From: Gammaproteobacteria bacterium
GTDB lineage: Bacteria > Pseudomonadota > Gammaproteobacteria > Steroidobacterales > Steroidobacteraceae
Assembly: GCA_025357835.1 (NCBI GenBank)
Contig: JANYLM010000047.1
Location: 1 to 44,645 of the forward strand
Length of the DNA: 44,645 nucleotides
Reading direction: 5' to 3'
The translations under genes were made by a program, and so were the position numbers. Under the pieces are notes generated by a model that was given only the letters and a program-made list of their open reading frames with translations, was not told where the DNA came from and did not search any database. This document shows, piece by piece, positions 11,624 through 19,764 of the stretch (position 1 is the stretch's first letter; each line of letters opens with the position of its first letter).

Positions 11624-12367
11624 TCAAATCTTAGCCAACCACTCGCGCAGCGCAACGGCGACCGCGCCAGGCCGTTCGATGGGAGCCATGTGGCCCGCAC
11701 CATGGATCTCGAACACCGTGGCGTGGGGAATCCTGCGCCGCATGGTCTCGTGCTGCGAAATTGGCGACCAGGCATCCTCGCTGCCACTGAGCAGCAAGGT
11801 CGGCACAGCGATGGTTGGCAGCACTGACAGCGCCTCCGGCCGATGCAACATCGCGCTGACCTGAGCGGCATAGGAATCGGAGGTCGCGCGTTCGACCATT
11901 GCCGTGAGGCAGGGCATGAGTTCCGCCTTGCGGGCGCCGTCGGCCATCATCGGCGGCAACCATTCGGCCGCGAGTGCCGACATGCCCTGCTCGAAGGCCA
12001 GCCGCAGCAGACGGCCTCGACTCAGCAGTTCACCGTCACGCACCGTATGCACATTGGTATTGAGCAGAGCAAGCCCGGAAACCCGCCGCGGCGCCGAGCG
12101 CAACACTTCCAGTGCAACTCGCCCGCCCATAGAATGTCCCGCCACCGCGAAGCGTTCGGGGGCCACGGCCAACACATGCTCGGCCATGGCGGCAATCGAC
12201 GAGAAACCGCCGAACGATAGGACACTCACATCCGCCGCATCTTCCAGACGCAGTGGGATATCGGCCCACACAGTCTCATCGCACAACAGTCCGGACAGGA
12301 GCAAAAGTGGCTGGTTCAAAAGACAGTGACCGTGAGTTGCCTGATGCCTAGGTCTGTGCAGCGGCAT
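11624..12367 (-). CDS. Alpha/beta-fold hydrolase
   Basis: A hydrolase of about 247 residues with the standard triad: nucleophile in AGHSMGGRVALEV, aspartate in LLLSGSEDAWSP, histidine in IHGAGHMAPIERP. The oxyanion-hole side is at LLLLSGLLCDETVW near the N-terminus. It resembles small cytoplasmic esterases or lactonases; the substrate is unclear. The start is uncertain. The ATG at 12367 lies inside the end of the upstream ROK kinase gene (20-base overlap), and a TTG at 12319 just before the conserved region is an alternative; neither has a strong ribosome site. The overlap makes co-expression with the kinase likely. Confidence 0.82.
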   Translation of the reverse strand: MPLHRPRHQATHGHCLLNQPLLLLSGLLCDETVWADIPLRLEDAADVSVLSFGGFSSIAAMAEHVLAVAPERFAVAGHSMGGRVALEVLRSAPRRVSGLALLNTNVHTVRDGELLSRGRLLRLAFEQGMSALAAEWLPPMMADGARKAELMPCLTAMVERATSDSYAAQVSAMLHRPEALSVLPTIAVPTLLLSGSEDAWSPISQHETMRRRIPHATVFEIHGAGHMAPIERPGAVAVALREWLAKI

Positions 12368-13259
12368 CCATGGCCAGCGCCAAGGCGCCGAGAACGCCGG
12401 CATTGTCCCCAAACTGCGGCGCCACGACATAGCCATCGACCGAGGCATGGACCTCGCCGCGCTCGATGTAACCACCGAGCCAGTGCTGTAGCCGCGGACG
12501 AATGAGCGAAAGCAGTCGCGGTGAGCTCATAACACCGCCGCCCACGACGATGCGCCGAGGCGAGACGGTCAAGACCAGCTGTGCGCACAACTGCCCCAGA
12601 TAATCGGCCTCGATTTCCCACTGCGGATGGGTTGCATCGAGCTGCCGCAGCTCTGCTCCCGTACGCGCAAGGATGGCAGGACCCGAGGCCAGCCCTTCCA
12701 AGCAATCGCCGTGAAACGGACACACGCCCTCGAACCCTAAATCGAGAGCATGGCGTCGCGGGTAGATATGGCCGATCTCAGGATGCATGAGACCGTGAAT
12801 CGGCGCGCCGCCAATGATGACGCCGCCGCCAATTCCCGTACCGATGGTGAGATACACCAGGTGATCGACGTCCCGCGCCGCTCCCCACCTGTATTCGGCG
12901 AGGGCGGCCGCGTTGACGTCGAGTTCAAAACCAATCGGGCAGCGAAACTCCCGCGCGAGGCCACCCATCATATCGGTGCCGCTCCATCCGGCCTTCGGAG
13001 TATGCCCAATGCAGCCGTAGCGGGGCGAAGCCTTGTCCAGTTCTACCGGCCCGAACGAGGCGACGCCGATTGACTCGAGCGCGCCGAGTGCCTTGCCCCG
13101 ATGTCGTAGGAAGGCGTGCGTGGCCGCAAGCGTCGAAGCCGGATCGGCGGTGGGAAAGCGCTCTCGCTCGAGGATTTCACCGCGCTCATTGCCTATGGCA
13201 ACAACGAACTTGGTGCCGCCGGCTTCGATGGCACCGAATAGGCGGGGCTGATTCGTCAT
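12348..13259 (-). CDS. ROK-family sugar kinase (fructokinase-like)
   Basis: A 303-residue ROK kinase. The phosphate-binding N-terminus is GAIEAGGTKFVVAIG (residues 9-23), the catalytic aspartate lies in FELDVNAAALAEYRWG, and a glycine-rich loop (TIGTGIGGGVIIGG) follows. The zinc site is visible as HPEIGH with GVCPFHGDCLEG about 20 residues later. This arrangement fits the fructokinase/YdhR branch more than glucokinase, so it probably phosphorylates fructose or a related hexose at C6. It is leftward between the M61 peptidase and the hydrolase, inside the sugar-related island bounded by the TonB receptor. If the NagB operon yields fructose-type sugars, this kinase could serve the same pathway, but no direct evidence shows that. 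Confidence 0.88.
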   Translation of the reverse strand: MTNQPRLFGAIEAGGTKFVVAIGNERGEILERERFPTADPASTLAATHAFLRHRGKALGALESIGVASFGPVELDKASPRYGCIGHTPKAGWSGTDMMGGLAREFRCPIGFELDVNAAALAEYRWGAARDVDHLVYLTIGTGIGGGVIIGGAPIHGLMHPEIGHIYPRRHALDLGFEGVCPFHGDCLEGLASGPAILARTGAELRQLDATHPQWEIEADYLGQLCAQLVLTVSPRRIVVGGGVMSSPRLLSLIRPRLQHWLGGYIERGEVHASVDGYVVAPQFGDNAGVLGALALAMDAAAQT

Positions 13260-13329
13260 GGCAAGCTAGCATAGCGGTGCCGCCGGAGAATTGCTCGCCC
13301 GATGGTTCGGCGTGGAGCCGCCTAAGTCC

Positions 13330-15234
13330 TTACGGAGCGGCCCGCGGCTGGGCGATCTTCGCCAATAGATCCTCTGCCTGAGGGCGGCGAGACAAATTCG
13401 GATAGCGTGCTCCGCCAGAATATTTCAATTCCAGCGTCTTGAACATGTCGTCTTTTTCCACGAGCAGAGTGATCACACGGGACGAGTCGGCGGGCGCGGC
13501 CAGGGTGTCCTGGAGGAGTTCCTTGGACCACTTATAGCCGTTGATTGCGATTAGGTGCGAGCCGGGCGAAGCCCCCGCCAGGTCAGCCGGAGATCTCGGC
13601 ACCACGTCGCCTATGGTCGCCCCCTCATCATCGACGTTGAAACCCAAGGAGTAATGCAGGTCCAAGGCTCTATCGTCGGCCTCATGGGCCATGTGCATGC
13701 TGGACGGGGTATCGGTGAGAGTCAGGGACCAACCAGCCGCCTGCAATCCCTCCAATGGCGCGCCGGGCCGCAGGCGGTCTAGACGCTCACGCCAAAATCC
13801 GGCCCAATCGTAGGGTTGCACGGCGTTGAGGGCGCTGACCACCGCGTCGAAATCATAGGGCACAACCTTGGGAGCCGTGCTCGGCCCGCCATAAAACAGC
13901 TTGCAGAAATCATCGAGACTGCGGTGCCCTTTGGATTCGCGGCGGATGAGGGTGTCCGCTTCCAGCCACAATAACGCGGATTCTTGATAGAAGTCGTCCT
14001 GACGACGCAATCGGGCGGCCCAGGAACGCGACTGGTAGTAGAGCAATTGCGCCGAAACCGTCGTGTCGCGGAGGGATCGCCATTCCCGAGCGGTATGCGT
14101 ATCCATGAGAGCGGCGATCCGCGCGAACTCTTCGCGAAATTCATCGGCGGTCAGCAGGCCGCTGCGCACCGAGAGCACGTCACCTAAGTATTCGGTCAAA
14201 CCCTCGTACACCCACAGCATTTCATCGAGCATGGGTACCTGATAATTCGCGGTGGCGATACCGGCAGGACGCCGAAACTTTCCGTTCCACGAATGCGCAT
14301 ATTCGTGCGCCAATAAATTTGCTTCGGCGCGGCGAATAGGATCGTCGACCAAGGTCCGCAGCGGGGAGCGATTGTCGCTGGACTCGTGATGCTCCAAGCC
14401 ATCGGGCATGATCTGATCGGTCAGCGCCCAGAGAAAGTCGTAATGATCGTAGTGCGTGGCGCCGAACAGCGCCGTCGCTTCGCGAACCAGGCGTTTGTAG
14501 TGCGCCTGCGTTTCCGCGCTCATGTTCAGCGCAACCGGGGTATCGGCGGCGATGTGCAAGGTCACCGCGGGAGTGCCGCCGAGCGGCATATCGCGAAAGT
14601 AGCGGCCCGCGAGCAGAGTCGAATCGACCAGGGTCGTGAATGACGCCGGCGCAAACTGCGCGCCGTCTGCGGTGACGGCAGCGGTCCGCAGCGCCGTGGC
14701 GAACGTCCACCCCATGGGTAGATGCACCGATGCCTGATACGACAAATCATCGCTGCGCGTGTCGGCGGGATACAACAGCAGTTGATTCCATTCGAGAATC
14801 AATAGCGATTCCGTCGCGGTGCGCGGAGTTTCCAAGCCCTGAACGTTGCCGTCCGGTGCCACCGACGTCAGTATCTCCAAGTCCACTTCAAGGACGGTGA
14901 CGCCCGACGGCACTTCGAGGTGAAACGCATTCATGTCCACCGCATCCCGATGCCAGGATAGCGTCCGCCCAGCCGCGGTGAAACGCGGGCCGCCCAAAGA
15001 GGTGAGCGGACCGGCCGGGCTATGACGGCCCGGCAGCCACTTGGGATAGACCAACGTCAGCGGCCCGGCACTGACCGGTAGCCGCAGGTGCGCACTCATG
15101 ATTCCTCGCGGCGCCTGCCGGGCATCCACGTCGATAGTTGCCGGAGCCGCGGCCACGACGCCGCTCATCGTGGCAAGCACGATCAGAGGCACGGCCAGCA
15201 GGGTCCGCGGGAAGCATCGATGGCTTGTACGCAT
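13330..15234 (-). CDS. Exported M61-family aminopeptidase with PDZ domain
   Basis: A 634-residue exported metallopeptidase of the M61 (glycyl aminopeptidase) family. It has a signal peptide (ending GVVAAAPA near residue 31), an N-terminal beta domain, then a thermolysin-like catalytic domain with HEYAHSW at 310-316, of which His310, Glu311 and His314 are the zinc/catalytic residues. A third ligand is likely Glu344 in VYEGLTEYLG. A C-terminal PDZ domain (about 520-610, with GATIGDVVPRSPADLAGASPG) completes the family layout. It probably trims N-terminal Gly/Ala from peptides in the periplasm. The ATG at 15234 begins the signal peptide; the frame extends into the TonB gene upstream but that part is not family sequence. 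It starts 11 bases after the receptor stop, so the two are almost certainly one operon. Confidence 0.92.
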   Translation of the reverse strand: MRTSHRCFPRTLLAVPLIVLATMSGVVAAAPATIDVDARQAPRGIMSAHLRLPVSAGPLTLVYPKWLPGRHSPAGPLTSLGGPRFTAAGRTLSWHRDAVDMNAFHLEVPSGVTVLEVDLEILTSVAPDGNVQGLETPRTATESLLILEWNQLLLYPADTRSDDLSYQASVHLPMGWTFATALRTAAVTADGAQFAPASFTTLVDSTLLAGRYFRDMPLGGTPAVTLHIAADTPVALNMSAETQAHYKRLVREATALFGATHYDHYDFLWALTDQIMPDGLEHHESSDNRSPLRTLVDDPIRRAEANLLAHEYAHSWNGKFRRPAGIATANYQVPMLDEMLWVYEGLTEYLGDVLSVRSGLLTADEFREEFARIAALMDTHTAREWRSLRDTTVSAQLLYYQSRSWAARLRRQDDFYQESALLWLEADTLIRRESKGHRSLDDFCKLFYGGPSTAPKVVPYDFDAVVSALNAVQPYDWAGFWRERLDRLRPGAPLEGLQAAGWSLTLTDTPSSMHMAHEADDRALDLHYSLGFNVDDEGATIGDVVPRSPADLAGASPGSHLIAINGYKWSKELLQDTLAAPADSSRVITLLVEKDDMFKTLELKYSGGARYPNLSRRPQAEDLLAKIAQPRAAP

Positions 15235-15245
15235 ACGTTGATGAC

Positions 15246-18071
15246 TCAATAGTGGTAATTCACAGCCAATTCGAAGAAGGCGCCGACGGCGCCTGCCTGA
15301 TCCAAGGACGGATTGTAGTTGGTGCCGCCATAGGTTGCCGTATTGAGCGGCGGTAAACGGTTGGTGACGTTGTCGACCGTTGCTGTGAATTGCAGGTGTG
15401 GCGAGAACTGGTACTGACCGTACATATCGAGATAGGTGAACGATGCCACGTAACAGTTTGGATTGGGATCCGTCAATTGAACGCACGCTGGGCCATTCGA
15501 CTGGTCGATACCGCTCATGTGACTGCGGTAATTGAGCGTCGCGCCGATCGACACAGGTTTGTACGACCACTCCAGGGTAAACGAGCCACGAGTCCGCGGC
15601 GTCCCGGTGGCACCGCTCAAGGCGGTAGGACCGACCGTGCCGGCAAAATGATACTCGGAGCCTTGGATAATCTGAGTGGATTCGATCAAATAGGTGACGT
15701 TTGCCTTGGCGGTCAGCGCACCGTAGGCACCCAGCGGCAAAACGGTGCGTAGCTCCCCGTCCAATCCCGAGGTTCTGGACTCTGACGCATTGATGTAGGG
15801 GGTGGCGTAGTAAACGATGGGCCCCGGATAGTTGGTGCCCGGCTGCTGCACACCGCGCACGGCATTGCTCGGGTCGAGTGTGGAGCTGACAATTTCATTG
15901 GTGCGCTTGATGTTGAAGTAATCCGCGGTGAAGTTCACCGCGTGGATCGGCTCAACGATCACGCCGAGCGTATAGCTTCTTGAATGCTCAGGCTTCAGAT
16001 TCGGATTGGCCTGCGACAACACGGCGACATAGCCCTGGCCGCAGTCGGCGGGCTTGTTTGCGAGGCCGGGCCCACAGCGCAACGGATCTTGCGGCGCGAT
16101 GGTGCTGGAGGCCGCGCTGCTGTTGCCGCTCTCGGCGATGCCGGGCGCGCGAAAGCCGCGCGCGAAGGTGCCGCGGAACGCCAATTGCGGGACGACCTTC
16201 CATTTCAGGCCGATTTTCGGCGTGAAGGCGCTGCCGGCCGTATTGTAGTGATCCACACGTGCCGCTGCGTCGAGTTCGAGCTGATGCGTCAAGGGCGCAG
16301 AAAGTTCCGCGAAGGCGGCGTAGACGTCCTGCGAACCCTTCGCATAGAAGCTGCCATCCATCAAAATATCGCCCTGGGTCGCATACGGCTCGCCTGGATT
16401 GTCGAGTCGCGTGAAGCGTGCGTCAGCGCCCACAGCCAGGGCCAGGTCGCCACCGGGTAGCGGAACCAAGGGGCGTGAGGCGGCGGCAGAAAAGAAACTC
16501 AAGGTTGATGTTGCCGTGGCGTGGGTTTGCGGGGCCAGGGTTTGGTACAGGGCAGGGGAATTCAAATAGGCATTCTGGCCGATACGATATTCATTGTCGG
16601 CGAGGGCCGCGCTCAAGGCACTCGCGCGAACAAAGCCGGTATAGCTGATGCGGGTAGCGGCGCGAACATAGCCGGCGCTCAAACTCGTGTCCCAGTCCCC
16701 CAGTTGGGCGTGCAAATCTTCCACCAACCGAAGGACATCGGTTTGATAGCGGCTGATTTGCACCGGAATATCGGTCAGCGCCGCGTTCAGCAGCGCCGGC
16801 TGGCCGATGTAGTTGGCGAAGGCCGCTCCGTAGAACGCCTGCGCAGCGGCGAAATAGGGACTTGCCGGATTAAAGGGATTGTCCGGATGATTCGCCGGCA
16901 GCACGATTTTTGTGGTGTTCGGGTCAGTCTGATCAACCAGCGTACCGTTGGCGCCCGCCCAGGTGTACGGCACCGTAGCGATACCATTTAAATAGCTATT
17001 GGGCTGCCGCCATTGTTCGGATTCAGAACGGAAGAAAGAGGCGGCCAGAGTGCTGGTCCACCGATCGCCGAGTGATTGAGTCCACTTGCCCGTGACGTCC
17101 AAGCCTTGCGAGCGGGGCTGGATTTTCTTATATAGATTCGTATCCCAAGTGCAACCGCCGGAATAATTGAGGTTCTGCGGCGCGCAGCCAGGCAGCAAAA
17201 AATATCCCGCGTTTGGATCGGTGCCGGCCTGGACCGCAAGTTGCGGGGCCACCTGTCCCACCGCAGTGTATGCGCCATTGTTCGGGTAGGCCTGCTGTAC
17301 GATGCCGCCGCGCAAGTCGTTGCCGCCGTAGGGGCGAAGGTCGTTATTGTTCAAATAAGAACCTCGATCCTGCTGCTTGATTTCAGCTTGATGCCGGTAT
17401 TCGACGTTGAAATAGACATTGTGTCCGTCATTCGACAGGTTCCCAAATCCATACGTGGCTGATATGCGTTGCGACAGCCCGTCGGCTTTGTATGACGAGC
17501 CCAGATTCGTGGACACATCAAAACCCGTGAACTCTTTCTTGGTGATAATATTGACGACACCGGCGATCGCATCCGACCCATAAATCGCTGAGGCGCCGTC
17601 TTTCAGCACTTCCACCCGATCGACGATGCCGAGCGGCAGCGAGCCGATGTCGACGAAGGGCCGCTGCCCGTCGTCTGCCAGGGGGTAGGTGGCCATACGG
17701 TGGCCGTCGACCAACACCAGGGTCGCGTCGACGCTGAGTCCGCGTAAAGACACGCCACTGGCGCCGCCCGCCATGGCGCCGCTGAAATTCGCGGTCAGTG
17801 TGCCGCTATTGTCCGAGGACAATGTGTGGAGAACATCGGCAATTGATGTTTTGCCGCTCTTAACGATGTCATCCGCGTTAATGACATCGATGGGTGAGGG
17901 TGACTCAGTATCGGTGCGGCGGATATACGACCCGGTAACCACAATCGCTTCCATCGTGGCGGTGGATTGTGACGCGTCGTGCGCAGGTCCGGTGGTATCG
18001 GCCGCGGCCGCGCCCGCAATGATGGTCAAGGATAAACAGCCGGGTAGCCAGCTGGCAGCAAGTCGGTTCAT
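15246..18071 (-). CDS. TonB-dependent outer-membrane receptor
   Basis: A 941-residue outer-membrane receptor. It has a signal peptide (ending GAAAADTTG), a short linker and TonB-box region around AIVVTGSYIRR, then a plug domain with SPSPIDVINADDI, a VLVDGHRM strand and VEVLKDGASAIYGSDAIAGV. A long beta-barrel ends in the aromatic residue expected (AVNYHY). The plug is of the type common in receptors for oligosaccharides and peptides in gamma- and alphaproteobacteria rather than siderophore receptors. The ATG at 18071 follows GGGAGA at good spacing. It is divergent from a GntR/UTRA regulator and followed by an M61 peptidase, which suggests import of peptide-containing or sugar-containing molecules controlled by that regulator. 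Confidence 0.93.
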   Translation of the reverse strand: MNRLAASWLPGCLSLTIIAGAAAADTTGPAHDASQSTATMEAIVVTGSYIRRTDTESPSPIDVINADDIVKSGKTSIADVLHTLSSDNSGTLTANFSGAMAGGASGVSLRGLSVDATLVLVDGHRMATYPLADDGQRPFVDIGSLPLGIVDRVEVLKDGASAIYGSDAIAGVVNIITKKEFTGFDVSTNLGSSYKADGLSQRISATYGFGNLSNDGHNVYFNVEYRHQAEIKQQDRGSYLNNNDLRPYGGNDLRGGIVQQAYPNNGAYTAVGQVAPQLAVQAGTDPNAGYFLLPGCAPQNLNYSGGCTWDTNLYKKIQPRSQGLDVTGKWTQSLGDRWTSTLAASFFRSESEQWRQPNSYLNGIATVPYTWAGANGTLVDQTDPNTTKIVLPANHPDNPFNPASPYFAAAQAFYGAAFANYIGQPALLNAALTDIPVQISRYQTDVLRLVEDLHAQLGDWDTSLSAGYVRAATRISYTGFVRASALSAALADNEYRIGQNAYLNSPALYQTLAPQTHATATSTLSFFSAAASRPLVPLPGGDLALAVGADARFTRLDNPGEPYATQGDILMDGSFYAKGSQDVYAAFAELSAPLTHQLELDAAARVDHYNTAGSAFTPKIGLKWKVVPQLAFRGTFARGFRAPGIAESGNSSAASSTIAPQDPLRCGPGLANKPADCGQGYVAVLSQANPNLKPEHSRSYTLGVIVEPIHAVNFTADYFNIKRTNEIVSSTLDPSNAVRGVQQPGTNYPGPIVYYATPYINASESRTSGLDGELRTVLPLGAYGALTAKANVTYLIESTQIIQGSEYHFAGTVGPTALSGATGTPRTRGSFTLEWSYKPVSIGATLNYRSHMSGIDQSNGPACVQLTDPNPNCYVASFTYLDMYGQYQFSPHLQFTATVDNVTNRLPPLNTATYGGTNYNPSLDQAGAVGAFFELAVNYHY

Positions 18072-18299
18072 GCGCAATCTCCCATTATCTAAGTGGCGAA
18101 TGCCAGCCGCATTCATTAAAAGAGTGCATACATCCGCGCACCTCAGCGACAACTCGACAACTCCCCCCGTTGCCGTATGCATTCAAATGTAATCCCATTC
18201 ATAATTCATTGCAATAACATACTCAATATATTAGGGTATTGATCGTCTTCTGGGCCCCAGACCATCGCCTTTCCCCGGAATCAACGTAGAATTTGCGCC
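18072..18299. promoter_or_regulatory. Divergent control region between TonB receptor and GntR regulator
   Basis: A 228-base AT-rich divergent region. At 18219-18239 lies an imperfect inverted repeat, outer arms ATACTC and GGGTAT around AATATATTA, of the size of GntR/HutC-family operators; it is the best operator candidate. On the leftward strand a weak promoter for the receptor can be proposed: TTGCAA, a 17-base gap, then TACATT. No clear promoter is visible for the rightward regulator gene. Confidence 0.35.
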
Positions 18300-19073
18300 G
18301 TGAAATCTCTGTACGAAAAAACCATTGCCTTCGTTCTGCAGTACATAGACGAACAGACACTGCGCGAGGGCGATCAGCTGCCTACGGAAGCGCAATTATC
18401 GGCCTTGGCGGGAGTCAGCCTGGTCACAGTACGCCGGGCCCTATCCGAGCTGTCTGCGCAAGCGGTGGTGCGACGCGAACAGGGACGCGGCACCTTTGTC
18501 GCGCGTCCTCGAGTCAAAGCAGAGACCACCAAGATCGGCGGTCTGCGCAATGGGCTTCACCTAGACAGCCGCTCAAAATTGCAAACGCGAGTGTTGAGCT
18601 GCGCGGCGCGCGCCTGCACCGAGGACGAGGCGAAGCGTCTGGGCCTCACGGCCGCCGCTACGGTGTGGGAGGTTTCTCGCTTAAGGCTGTTGAACAAACA
18701 GCCCATGATTTGGGAATCGTCGGTGATACCGAAGATACTTGCGCCGGATATTGCGAGCTACCTGAACGGATCCGACAAACGCTCGCTGTATGACCTATTG
18801 GACGAGGTCTACGGGCTCAAAGAGGCGCGCGAGGAACAAACTCTGGTATCTCGTCCGGCTCTGGCGCGTGAACATGAACTGCTCGACCTGATGAGTTTCG
18901 AATGGGTGGTCGAGGTTTCCGGGGTGAGTTTCTCGGCGCGGCACCAGGCCATCGACGCGTTCCGCATGGTGTTTGTCGCCAAGTCATTCGCTTTCCGTCT
19001 CGAGACCGCCCCCACGTTTTTCGTCGAGGCGGTCGAGGTCATCGATTCTCAGCGGGCGAGCAAAGCTCAATGA
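18300..19073 (+). CDS. GntR/HutC-family regulator with UTRA domain
   Basis: A 257-residue repressor-type regulator. The winged helix (about residues 1-70) shows LREGDQLPTEAQLSALAGVS, then TVRRALSELSAQAVVRREQG and RGTFVA. A UTRA ligand domain of about 160 residues follows. UTRA regulators such as NagR, FrlR and PhnF commonly sense phosphorylated sugars or amino sugars, which fits the facing nagB gene. It starts with GTG, without a strong ribosome site. Its last 35 bases overlap the end of the convergent nagB. It probably controls the divergent TonB receptor and the permease-nagB operon. Confidence 0.9.
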   Translation: MKSLYEKTIAFVLQYIDEQTLREGDQLPTEAQLSALAGVSLVTVRRALSELSAQAVVRREQGRGTFVARPRVKAETTKIGGLRNGLHLDSRSKLQTRVLSCAARACTEDEAKRLGLTAAATVWEVSRLRLLNKQPMIWESSVIPKILAPDIASYLNGSDKRSLYDLLDEVYGLKEAREEQTLVSRPALAREHELLDLMSFEWVVEVSGVSFSARHQAIDAFRMVFVAKSFAFRLETAPTFFVEAVEVIDSQRASKAQ

Positions 19074-19764
19074 TGGTGACGCTGGGATGGGCGAGCAAGC
19101 TCGTCACCGGCCAGTCGCTGTCTGCCACCCCGCCGAAAACGGCGGCTCGCGCCGTTTCCTTGTGGCTACCCGCGATCAGCAACAGTACATGCCGCGACTC
19201 CAGCACGGTTTTGATTCCCATGGTCACGCCCCAGGTGGGAATCTGCCAAGGGAGTTGCGCCTGCCGCTCGTGAGCGGCGCGAGTGGCATGGGACAAATGC
19301 ACGACGTGGGTGCGGAGGTCCCAGGAAGACCCCGGTTCATTGAATGCGATATGGCCGTTGACGCCCAGCCCCAAGACGCACAAATCGATGCCGCCGCAAT
19401 CCGCCACTGCCGCATCGTAGTCGTGGCATTCGGCTTCCAGATCGGTGGCGTCACCGCGCAGCAGCCGCACCCGATCCGCGCCGAGCCGCGCGGGGACGAT
19501 CAGGTGGCGCTGCATAAAGGCCGCATAACTGTGCGGGTTGGATTGCCCCAGGCCGCAATACTCGTCAAGGTTGAATACCTTCGCCTCATCGAGATTGAGC
19601 GTGCCCGCCAGTTTTCTCGCAATCAATTCCGAGTACAGACCGAGCGGCGTATTGCCTGTAGGCAGAGCGAGCACCGATTGCGGCTTGTCGTGCAGGTGAT
19701 CGCCGGTCCAATCAGCGGCCGCGCTCGCAAACGCGTGCGGCGTCGCGGTGTTGATTATTCGCAT
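19039..19764 (-). CDS. nagB: Glucosamine-6-phosphate deaminase
   Basis: A 241-residue NagB-family enzyme that converts glucosamine 6-phosphate to fructose 6-phosphate and ammonia. The sugar-phosphate loop is LALPTGNTPLGLY (residues 32-44). Catalytic positions match the short Bacillus-type NagB: Asp67 in FNLDEYCG, then Asn136, His138 and Glu143 in GLGVNGHIAFNEPG. All active-site residues are kept, so it is expected to be active. It overlaps the upstream FGGY kinase gene by 10 bases and is the last gene of a four-gene leftward operon. No N-acetylglucosamine-6-phosphate deacetylase (NagA) is in the window, so the operon's amino sugar is probably not acetylated, or is deacetylated elsewhere. Confidence 0.93.
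   Translation of the reverse strand: MRIINTATPHAFASAAADWTGDHLHDKPQSVLALPTGNTPLGLYSELIARKLAGTLNLDEAKVFNLDEYCGLGQSNPHSYAAFMQRHLIVPARLGADRVRLLRGDATDLEAECHDYDAAVADCGGIDLCVLGLGVNGHIAFNEPGSSWDLRTHVVHLSHATRAAHERQAQLPWQIPTWGVTMGIKTVLESRHVLLLIAGSHKETARAAVFGGVADSDWPVTSLLAHPSVTIIELCSPAENR

Noticed and set aside
14222..14710. 162-codon frame overlapping the M61 gene
   Set aside because: Shadow of the peptidase gene; Arg-rich translation with no motifs.
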